Below are positions 7,115 through 12,966 of a DNA stretch of 12,966 nt, piece after piece. The stretch covers positions 9,877-22,842 of the forward strand of contig NVXB01000058.1 in assembly GCA_002746425.1 (NCBI GenBank), in the 5' to 3' direction. Each line of letters begins with the position of its first letter. The first letter of the stretch is position 1. The notes beneath the pieces are model-generated. The model saw only the letters and a program-made list of their open reading frames with translations, searched no databases and was not told where the DNA came from. A program made the position numbers and the translations under genes. The stretch is from Hyphomicrobiales bacterium (lineage in GTDB: Bacteria > Pseudomonadota > Alphaproteobacteria > Rhizobiales > GCA-2746425).

Positions 7115-8026
7115 ATGAATGAAATCCGCCGCCTAAAGCTCAAACATTTGGAAACTTTTGTCGAAGTCGCGCGGCAGATGAGCGTTAGCCGCGCTGCAAA
7201 AGTAATGAACCTGACCCAGCCTGCCGTCTCGCGCACCCTGCGCGAGTTGGAAGATATTTGCGGCAAGCAATTGGTGCAAAAGCAAGGGCGCGGCATAAAG
7301 CTTTCTGAATTTGGCGATGTGTTTTTGCGCCATGCGGGCAGCAGCCTTGCCGCCGCGCGCAACGGGCTTAACGCGCTGACATCCACCAATATGAGCGACG
7401 GGCCGCCCGTGCGTGTCGGCGCGCTGCCAACCGTATCTGCGACCATCATTCCAGATGCGGTGGCAAAATATCTCAAATCGGGCATGCTCAACCGCCTGAA
7501 AATTGTGAGCGGTGATAATCAGGTGCTGCTCAACCAATTGCGCGAGGGCGAATTGGACATGGTGATGGGCCGCCTGCCCGCGCCCGAAAACATGCAGGGG
7601 CTGATTTTTGAGCCGATTTATCGCGACAAGGTGGTTTTTGTGGTGGCCGCTAGTCATCCGCTTGCCGGCATGTTGCATATGCCCGTCGAGGCGATATCCG
7701 CCTACCCGGTTATGATGCCCAATAAGGGGTCGGTTATTCGCCCCTATGTCGACCGTCTTTTCATCGAACAGGGCATCGCCGAACCCTCTCAGATGATCGA
7801 CACTGTATCCGATTCATTTGGCCGGGCTTTTATCCGCAAATATGAGGCGATCTGGATTATTTCACGCGGCGTGGTGTCGGCGGAAATAGACAGCAAGGAA
7901 TTTACAACATTGCCGATCGATACCGAGACCACGATGGGCTCCGTCGGGTTGAATATTCGAGCTGAAACAGAGCTGTCGCCCGCCGCCGAATTTTTTGCCG
8001 ACATCCTTCGTAATTTTAACAAGTGA
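7115..8026 (+). CDS. pcaQ: LysR-family regulator, PcaQ-like
   Basis: LysR-type transcription factor of 303 residues. The N-terminal winged helix-turn-helix spans about 9-66, with VSRAAKVMNLTQPAVSRTLR at 24-43 as recognition region. The effector domain has GPPVRVGALPTVSATIIPDA, DMVMGRLPAPENM and TVSDSFGRAFIR, segments I know from rhizobial PcaQ, the activator of protocatechuate (beta-ketoadipate) catabolism that responds to beta-carboxy-muconate and related intermediates. I chose ATG 7115 because PcaQ proteins start about ten residues before the HLxTFVEVAR segment; ATG 7073 would add 14 residues, and neither has a clear ribosome site. No pca genes lie in the window, so it either acts on a distant operon or has another role. 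It diverges from the kinase gene. Confidence 0.85.
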   Translation: MNEIRRLKLKHLETFVEVARQMSVSRAAKVMNLTQPAVSRTLRELEDICGKQLVQKQGRGIKLSEFGDVFLRHAGSSLAAARNGLNALTSTNMSDGPPVRVGALPTVSATIIPDAVAKYLKSGMLNRLKIVSGDNQVLLNQLREGELDMVMGRLPAPENMQGLIFEPIYRDKVVFVVAASHPLAGMLHMPVEAISAYPVMMPNKGSVIRPYVDRLFIEQGIAEPSQMIDTVSDSFGRAFIRKYEAIWIISRGVVSAEIDSKEFTTLPIDTETTMGSVGLNIRAETELSPAAEFFADILRNFNK

Positions 8027-8044
8027 TTTTTGTGTTTTGAGTGC

Positions 8045-8067
8045 AAATGAGTAAATTTTACTCATTT
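8045..8067. repeat. Perfect 11-base inverted repeat after pcaQ
   Basis: AAATGAGTAAA and TTTACTCATTT are exact complements separated by one T. It lies 19 bases beyond the pcaQ stop. The stem is AT-rich, and TTTTG follows. It could be a weak terminator, a transcript-end hairpin or a dyad bound by a protein. Confidence 0.6.
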
Positions 8068-8095
8068 TGACGAAAATAACACCATCTGGGATGAA

Positions 8096-8128
8096 CCCTT
8101 CACTACGCAGTGTGAAGGGCTTTAAATT
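8096..8128 (+). terminator. Intrinsic terminator candidate between pcaQ and the gatB operon
   Basis: CCCTTCAC and GTGAAGGG form a perfect 8-base stem around the loop TACGCAGT, followed by CTTTAAATT. It lies in the convergent space between pcaQ and the DUF167 gene and could stop transcripts from either side, though the T-rich tail favours the plus strand. Confidence 0.65.
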
Positions 8129-8163
8129 AAGCATATTTTACAGGTATTACTCCGCGTATCAGC

Positions 8164-8490
8164 CTATAAAAAGGCGATGGTTTTGGTGCGGCTTTTATGG
8201 CCACGAATAACTTGTAGACCAGATTTTGGCACACCCAGCGCCTTCGCCAAAAGCTTGATCACCGCCTTGTTGGCTTTGCCATCTTCCGGGGCGCAGGTTA
8301 CATAAATCCGCAAAATCTTCTCATCGTCAGGTTTTCCTGAAGAATCACCTGGCGAATTTGGGGTCGAAACCCGCCCAGAACCGTTGTCCAGCTTGATTTT
8401 ATTGGCAGATGCATTGGGTGTTACCCGCAGGTTAAACGCGCGGGAATCACCAATAAACAGCCGCAGATCAGAATGATCATCTGCGGCCAT
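8164..8490 (-). CDS. DUF167 / UPF0235 (YggU-like) family protein
   Basis: Small protein of 108 residues of unknown biochemical role. The family pattern is clear: FNLRVTPNASANKI in the first third, then IYVTCAPEDGKANKAVIKLL and ending with VIRGHKSRTKTI. Between them, residues about 36-57 form a Ser/Gly/Pro/Asp-rich stretch that lengthens the protein beyond the simplest members and is probably a disordered loop. Its start is 10 bases beyond the gatB stop, so the two are one operon with gatB first. An AGGG lies about 7 bases before the ATG. It is the last gene before the convergent hairpins. Confidence 0.88.
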   Translation of the reverse strand: MAADDHSDLRLFIGDSRAFNLRVTPNASANKIKLDNGSGRVSTPNSPGDSSGKPDDEKILRIYVTCAPEDGKANKAVIKLLAKALGVPKSGLQVIRGHKSRTKTIAFL

Positions 8491-8500
8491 TCAAATAGCC

Positions 8501-9985
8501 CTATTCGACGCCGATTTTCTGGCGCAGCATCTCATTCACGGCTTTTGGATTGGCTTTGCCCTGAGTGGCTTTCATCACCTGCCCAACGAACCAGCCAAGC
8601 AGGCCTGGTTTCTCTTTTGCCTGCTCTGCTTTTTCCGGGTTTGCCGCGATAATCTTGTCGACTTCGGCTTCAATTGCGCCAAGATCAGTAACCTGTTTCA
8701 GGCCTTTTTTCTCAACGATTTCAGCAGCATCGCCGCCCTCGGTCCACAAAATTTCAAACACATCCTTGGCGATCTTGCCAGAGATCGTATCATCGGAAAT
8801 CAGCTCGATCATACCGCCCAATTGAGCGCTGGTAATCGGGCTTTCCTGAATGTTTTTGCCGTCCTTATTAAGCCGTCCGAACACTTCGTTGATCACCCAA
8901 TTGGCCGCCAGCTTGGCATCGCGGCCCTTGGCAACATCTTCGAAGAAATCACAAGATTGGCGCTCGACAACCAGAATATCAGCGTCATAGGTGGTCAGGC
9001 CATATTGGGAGATAAAACGGGCTTTTTTCTCATCCGGTAATTCCGGCAAATCGGCCGCCATTTCATCAATAAAAGCCTGATCAAATTCAATCGGCAACAA
9101 GTCGGGATCAGGGAAATAACGGTAATCATGCGCTTCTTCCTTAGAGCGCATCGACCGCGTTTCGCCCTTCACAGAATCATACAACCGCGTCTCCTGCGCG
9201 ATGGTGCCACCGTCTTCCAAAACAGCAATTTGCCGCCGCGCCTCAAACTCAATCGCCTGCCCCGCAAACCGAATAGAATTGACGTTCTTAATCTCGCACC
9301 GAGTACCAAATTCACCACCTGGCTTTCTCACGGAAACATTGACGTCTGCGCGCAGATTGCCTTTTTCCATATCGGCATCAGACGTGCCTAAGTATCTGAG
9401 GATAGAACGTAATTTGGCAATGAAAGCTTTGGCTTCATCGGAAGATCTCATGTCAGGCATGGAAACGATTTCCATCAAGGCAACGCCAGAACGGTTGAGA
9501 TCAACAAAGCTCATTGAGGGGTGTTGGTCATGCAGGCTTTTACCCGCATCCTGCTCAAGATGAAGCCGCTCAATGCCAATCTCTACAGGGCCATCGGGCA
9601 TATCGAGATGGACGGTTCCGGGGCCGATAATAGGCTGATCAAACTGGGATATCTGGTAGCCCTGCGGCAAATCCGGGTAAAAATAGTTTTTACGGGCAAA
9701 CACAGAGCGCTTGTTTACCTGCGCTTTAAGGCCAAGCCCGGTGCGCACAGCCTGGCGAATACATTCGCTGTTCACCACCGGCAACATGCCCGGCATCGCA
9801 GCATCCACAAGGCTTACATGGTCATTCTGCTCGCCGCCAAATGCTGTTGCAGCACCGGAAAACAGCTTCGAATTTGATTGCACCTGAGCATGAACCTCAA
9901 GGCCAATAATAACCTCCCAATCGCCGGTCGCGCCGGGAATGAATTTCTTGGGATCGGGTGTGCGGGTATCAATCAATTGTGTCAT
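8501..9985 (-). CDS. gatB: Asp/Glu-tRNA(Asn/Gln) amidotransferase subunit B
   Basis: GatB is the kinase-like subunit of the GatCAB complex. It activates the side chain of Glu-tRNA(Gln) or Asp-tRNA(Asn) with ATP so that ammonia made by GatA can form the amide; cytosolic. The protein has 494 residues, normal for alphaproteobacteria (about 500). Visible landmarks are WEVIIGLEVHAQ near the start, PGMLPVVN, RKNYFYPDLPQGYQISQFD, GNLRADVNVSVR, GTRCEIKNVNS and EAHDYRYFPDPDLLPI in the catalytic half. The C-terminal YqeY-like tail holds LLGWFVGQVMKATQGKANP, which contacts tRNA. gatA and gatC are not in the window, so the complex is encoded in at least two places. The ribosome site is weak (GAGAA region). 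The gene diverges from plsY across 163 bases. Confidence 0.97.
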   Translation of the reverse strand: MTQLIDTRTPDPKKFIPGATGDWEVIIGLEVHAQVQSNSKLFSGAATAFGGEQNDHVSLVDAAMPGMLPVVNSECIRQAVRTGLGLKAQVNKRSVFARKNYFYPDLPQGYQISQFDQPIIGPGTVHLDMPDGPVEIGIERLHLEQDAGKSLHDQHPSMSFVDLNRSGVALMEIVSMPDMRSSDEAKAFIAKLRSILRYLGTSDADMEKGNLRADVNVSVRKPGGEFGTRCEIKNVNSIRFAGQAIEFEARRQIAVLEDGGTIAQETRLYDSVKGETRSMRSKEEAHDYRYFPDPDLLPIEFDQAFIDEMAADLPELPDEKKARFISQYGLTTYDADILVVERQSCDFFEDVAKGRDAKLAANWVINEVFGRLNKDGKNIQESPITSAQLGGMIELISDDTISGKIAKDVFEILWTEGGDAAEIVEKKGLKQVTDLGAIEAEVDKIIAANPEKAEQAKEKPGLLGWFVGQVMKATQGKANPKAVNEMLRQKIGVE

Positions 9986-10148
9986 GCGTGTTCTCGCTTG
10001 AGAATTTAAAGTCAGGACCAGTTAAAGGAAGCCGCGCGCTGAGACAAGTATCCGTTTGCTCAGAACTCAATTCAAACATGCCTCTTGCCAGACCATATCG
10101 ATTGCGGGCATGATCAAAAATAAATGAAATACAACCCAGAATTGTGAC

Positions 10149-10781
10149 ATGCCGGACCCGATTAACTGGACATTATCGCTACCTTATTATACCATGGCAC
10201 TGCTGTTTGGCTACCTTTTAGGCAGCGTTCCATCTGGGCTTTTGCTGAGCAAATCTGCGGGTTTGGGTGATGTTAGAGATATCGGATCGGGCAATATCGG
10301 CGCGACCAATGTGCTGCGCACCGGCAACAAGAAAATTGCTGCCTTAACACTGCTTGCAGATACGCTAAAAGGCACAATTGCTGTCTTGTTAGCGAGCCAA
10401 TACGGGCCGGATTTAGCCGTTATTGCTGGGTTTGGCGCTTTTTTGGGGCACTGTTTCCCCATCTGGCTGAAATTTAAGGGCGGCAAAGGCGTCGCAACTT
10501 TTATGGGCGTTTCCCTAGGGCTTTACTGGCCAGCAACCCTTGTTTTCATTGCTGTTTGGCTGCTGGTTGCAGCGCTTACCAAATATTCTTCGCTCGCCGC
10601 TCTGGTCGCGGCAGCAAGTCTCGTTGCTTTTTTGGCAGCCACCGAGTTTTGGCAATTTGCCGAACTCTTTTTTGCTCTGAGCATTATTCTTTTCATAAAG
10701 CATTCCGAAAATATTATTCGCCTTATTTCAGGCCATGAAAGTAAAATTGACGGAGGCAGAGAGCCGACAGACACTTCATGA
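10149..10781 (+). CDS. plsY: Glycerol-3-phosphate acyltransferase PlsY
   Basis: Inner-membrane enzyme that moves the acyl group of acyl-phosphate (made by PlsX) to glycerol-3-phosphate, giving lysophosphatidate, the first step of phospholipid synthesis. The 210 residues fit the family (about 200). The three cytoplasmic-loop motifs are present: GSVPSG at 25-30, GSGNIGATNVLR at 46-57, and FKGGKGVAT at 109-117. About five hydrophobic segments separate them. The extra residues lie at the N-terminus; a Met at residue 16 (10194) is an alternative start nearer the first membrane segment. Its stop overlaps the dprA start in ATGA, so the two genes are translationally coupled. In rhizobia I remember pyrC upstream; here gatB diverges instead. 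Confidence 0.95.
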   Translation: MPDPINWTLSLPYYTMALLFGYLLGSVPSGLLLSKSAGLGDVRDIGSGNIGATNVLRTGNKKIAALTLLADTLKGTIAVLLASQYGPDLAVIAGFGAFLGHCFPIWLKFKGGKGVATFMGVSLGLYWPATLVFIAVWLLVAALTKYSSLAALVAAASLVAFLAATEFWQFAELFFALSIILFIKHSENIIRLISGHESKIDGGREPTDTS

Positions 10782-11941
10782 ATTTATTTGAAAATGACAG
10801 TTCTCCAGAGAATTCTCCTGGTATTTCCCTAACTGAAGAGCAGCGTTTAGACTGGTTGCGGCTCATCCGAAGCGAAAGAGTTGGCCCCGCAACGTTTCGC
10901 GATTTGATCAATCGATATGGAACCGCATCGCACGCATTAAAAGCGTTGCCGGACCTTGCTAAACGCGGCGGAGCAATCGCCAAAGTTAAGATCGCTTCAG
11001 AACAGGAAGTCCTATCCGAGCTTCAACGCGCCAATAAACTCGGTGCAAGTTTCATCGCTATGGGAGAGCCAGACTACCCCAAATGGCTGCGAGCGGCCGA
11101 TGGCGCGCCGCCAGTCATTCTCGTTAAAGGCAATCGCAAAGCCCTTCAAATGCCAATGATTTCAATCGTCGGTGCACGCAACGCATCGATCACGGGCATT
11201 AAAATGGCGCTTAAACTGTCTCAGGAGCTAGGCAGAGCCGGTTTCTGCATTGCATCAGGTCTTGCTCGCGGAATAGACAAAGCCGCTCACGAGGCTGCAC
11301 TGCAGAGCGGAACAATAGCTGTACTGGCCGGCGGGCTTGATAAAATATACCCCCCAGAACATGAATCATTGTCTGAAGAGATATGCGAAAACGGTTGTCT
11401 CATCAGCGAAATGCCGCTTGGCTGGACAGCAAGAGCGCAAGATTTCCCGCGTAGAAACAGAATTGTTGCAGGATTGTCAGTCGGGACCATTGTTGTGGAG
11501 GCTGCGAGGAAATCCGGCTCACTGATTACGGCACGCCTTGCGTTACAACTCAATCGCGACGTTTTTGCGGTGCCTGGATCACCACTCGATCCAAGAGCTG
11601 CTGGCCCCAATGATTTGCTGAAAAAAGGCGCGTCCATTGTAACCCATGCCAATGACGTGATTGACGCCATTCGTCCCCTTTTGGGCGGAGACTATCCATT
11701 GCCGCCAGAAACGGGCCTTTCAGAACATGATTCTGAGCAAGGTCGCGACATTACCCAAGCAGACAGAGATAGGCTCATCGCATCTCTCAGCACCACGCCG
11801 GTCGAAATTGATGACCTTATCCGCTACACGGGCCTGGCCCCTGGCGATATATATCTGGCGCTACTCGAGCTTGATTTGGCCGGACGACTGGTACGCCATG
11901 AAGGCAATAAGGTTTCAATTACTGAGGGGTTGTTGTTATGA
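10778..11941 (+). CDS. dprA: DNA-processing protein DprA (Smf)
   Basis: Binds incoming single-stranded DNA and loads RecA during natural transformation; cytosolic and widely kept even in species not known to be transformable. The 387 residues show an N-terminal SAM-like helical region (about 20-65), then the Rossmann domain with ISIVGARNASITG at 128-140, ASGLARGID at 159-167, LAGGLDKIYPPEH at 183-195, FPRRNRIVAGLS at 223-234 and the SGSLITA segment near 246-252. The C-terminal 60 residues form a winged-helix-like domain (ITQADRDRLIASLS onward). The start overlaps the plsY stop by four bases. Its last 23 bases overlap the 3' end of a convergent small gene. Confidence 0.96.
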   Translation: MNLFENDSSPENSPGISLTEEQRLDWLRLIRSERVGPATFRDLINRYGTASHALKALPDLAKRGGAIAKVKIASEQEVLSELQRANKLGASFIAMGEPDYPKWLRAADGAPPVILVKGNRKALQMPMISIVGARNASITGIKMALKLSQELGRAGFCIASGLARGIDKAAHEAALQSGTIAVLAGGLDKIYPPEHESLSEEICENGCLISEMPLGWTARAQDFPRRNRIVAGLSVGTIVVEAARKSGSLITARLALQLNRDVFAVPGSPLDPRAAGPNDLLKKGASIVTHANDVIDAIRPLLGGDYPLPPETGLSEHDSEQGRDITQADRDRLIASLSTTPVEIDDLIRYTGLAPGDIYLALLELDLAGRLVRHEGNKVSITEGLLL

Positions 11942-12146
11942 AAGCTTCGACAGGAAACACCTCCTGGCTGGCTTCACGTGCTGCCATAGCCAATAAATAC
12001 CCCACCATTTTCATATCAGATCTTTTCGCCATACTCTCAAGCTCTTGGGCAAGCTCACTTATATAGATAGCAGTTTCGGAATTTGAGAATTCCGGCATTG
12101 GGCAAACAGCGAGTCCGCTGGATTCTGGTTGGTTTTCTGAGACCAT
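11919..12146 (-). CDS. Short hypothetical protein convergent with dprA
   Basis: A 75-residue protein of unknown function. A polar N-terminus of about 20 residues is followed by a helical core, AIYISELAQELESMAKRSD, and MVGYLLAMAAREA, then a short tail. I recall similar one-domain helical proteins in rhizobia, but this is memory without a search. The best support that it is real is AGGAG six bases before the ATG and its own upstream region shared with topA. Its stop lies 23 bases inside dprA on the opposite strand, so transcripts of the two genes overlap tail to tail. It has no signal peptide or membrane segment. Confidence 0.75.
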   Translation of the reverse strand: MVSENQPESSGLAVCPMPEFSNSETAIYISELAQELESMAKRSDMKMVGYLLAMAAREASQEVFPVEAFITTTPQ

Positions 12147-12209
12147 GTATTTCTCCTAGGGAGTACTCAACAACAAATTATGGGCAATCTGAACTCATAG
12201 AGTAAATTG

Positions 12210-12245
12210 GTTGCTCATGCAAATTAAGCAACTTTTGGTTGCTTA
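12210..12245. promoter_or_regulatory. Three half-sites GTTGCTTA/GTTGCTCA between a small gene and topA
   Basis: GTTGCTCA (12210-12217), its complement-type TAAGCAAC (12225-12232) and GTTGCTTA (12238-12245) follow each other in alternating orientation. The last two form a perfect 8-base inverted repeat with the loop TTTTG; the first two are an inverted pair over six bases with an 11-base gap. This may be an operator for either divergent gene or an RNA hairpin in the 5' region of the small gene. No regulator is known to me for this motif. Confidence 0.45.
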
Positions 12246-12364
12246 TTCTAACTTCCTGCTTGACCAACAGCGCGGTTCCGACCATGTGACAATATAAGAT
12301 TGGTGCGATACGCACTGTATTCAGCCGTCCGCGCTGCCAAATTTGTTTTGAAATGGGTTTTTGA

Positions 12365-12966
12365 ATGGATCTCGTCATCGTTGAGTCGCCGGCTAAGGCG
12401 AAAACAATCAACAAATACCTTGGTTCCAATTACCAGGTTATTGCGTCCTATGGTCACGTAAGGGATTTGCCGGCCAAGGACGGTTCCGTGCGCCCTGACG
12501 AAGATTTTGAGATGATCTGGGAGATTGACGCCAAAGCAAAAAAACGGATCAACGAGATTGCAGCTGCTGTTAAACAGGCAGATCGCCTCATTCTCGCAAC
12601 CGATCCGGACCGCGAAGGCGAAGCCATTTCATGGCATGTGCTGCAAATTCTCAAAGACAAGAAAGTCATCAAAGACAAACCCGTCCAACGCGTTGTTTTC
12701 AACGCCATTACCAAACGCGCCATTTTGGAAGCAATGGACAACCCTCGAGAAATTGATACAGACTTGGTAGAAGCCTATCTGGCGCGCCGGGCGTTGGATT
12801 ATCTGGTTGGCTTCACACTATCGCCTGTTCTTTGGCGCAAATTGCCAGGTGCACGCTCTGCCGGCCGCGTGCAATCTGTTGCTCTGCGCCTTGTATGTGA
12901 ACGCGAGATGGAAATCGAAGTCTTTAAACCACAAGAATACTGGTCGATTGAGGCTTTGCTCAAAAC
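12365..12966 (+). CDS. topA: DNA topoisomerase I, N-terminal part (continues beyond window)
   Basis: Type IA topoisomerase that relaxes negative supercoils by cutting and passing one strand. The first 200 codons are present. The TOPRIM domain is clear: VIVESPAKAKTINKYLG with the catalytic E7, and ATDPDREGEAI with D80, D82 and E84 that bind magnesium. YLARRALDYLVGF and LPGARSAGRVQSVALRLV follow, typical of the start of the gate domain. The active-site tyrosine, expected near residue 310-330, lies outside the window. ATG 12365 matches the family N-terminus, but the ribosome site is weak. The linkage dprA-topA is usual in this group; here a small minus-strand gene sits between them. Confidence 0.96.
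   Translation, partial: MDLVIVESPAKAKTINKYLGSNYQVIASYGHVRDLPAKDGSVRPDEDFEMIWEIDAKAKKRINEIAAAVKQADRLILATDPDREGEAISWHVLQILKDKKVIKDKPVQRVVFNAITKRAILEAMDNPREIDTDLVEAYLARRALDYLVGFTLSPVLWRKLPGARSAGRVQSVALRLVCEREMEIEVFKPQEYWSIEALLK

Noticed and set aside
7133..7678. Minus-strand frame of 181 codons opposite pcaQ
   Set aside because: The plus strand encodes a clear LysR protein; this His/Gln/Ala-rich translation is a shadow and lacks a ribosome site.
9128..9877. Plus-strand frames opposite gatB (9128-9391, 9201-9563, 9521-9877)
   Set aside because: They lie wholly within conserved gatB and show no recognisable domain.
1..12966. CRISPR arrays, transposons, integrase genes, tRNA or rRNA genes
   Set aside because: No regularly spaced repeats, transposase or integrase motifs, or structured RNA gene patterns were found by reading both strands.

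Overview
The window looks like a chromosomal segment of an alphaproteobacterium, probably of the Hyphomicrobiales (Rhizobiales). Three things point there: a PcaQ-type LysR regulator, a large single-chain methylmalonyl-CoA mutase, and the linked order plsY-dprA-topA, which I recall from that order. No rRNA, tRNA, CRISPR array, transposase or integrase gene is visible.

Left edge (1-1901, minus strand): most of scpA, the coenzyme-B12 methylmalonyl-CoA mutase, which runs off the window before its C-terminus.

Middle (about 2080-6295): an AT-richer accessory block between scpA and a P-loop kinase gene. It holds a divergent pair, a PssA-like CDP-alcohol phosphatidyltransferase (minus) and a small cytidylyltransferase (plus), which together could activate and transfer a phospholipid head group. 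Next come a decayed internal copy of scpA with a stop and two frameshifts, an unrecognised multi-pass membrane protein with a large soluble C-terminal half, a diverged copy of the last codons of the kinase gene, and an unrecognised 190-residue protein. The two remnants lie in the order and orientation expected if the kinase-end/scpA-start junction was once duplicated in tandem and then invaded by cargo genes. This is the least ordinary part of the window.

Right part (6295-12966): core genes. A nucleoside-kinase-like P-loop protein (minus) diverges from pcaQ (plus). pcaQ converges, across two hairpins, on a gatB-DUF167 operon (minus). gatB diverges from the translationally coupled pair plsY-dprA (phospholipid acylation and transformation/recombination). 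A short conserved-looking gene on the minus strand overlaps the dprA stop. It diverges from topA, whose first 200 codons close the window. The space between them carries three copies of an 8-base half-site.

I see no clear complete new multi-gene system. The best candidates for a second look are the head-group gene pair, the duplication scar with its orphan membrane gene, and the 26-base repeat that brackets the 190-residue gene.
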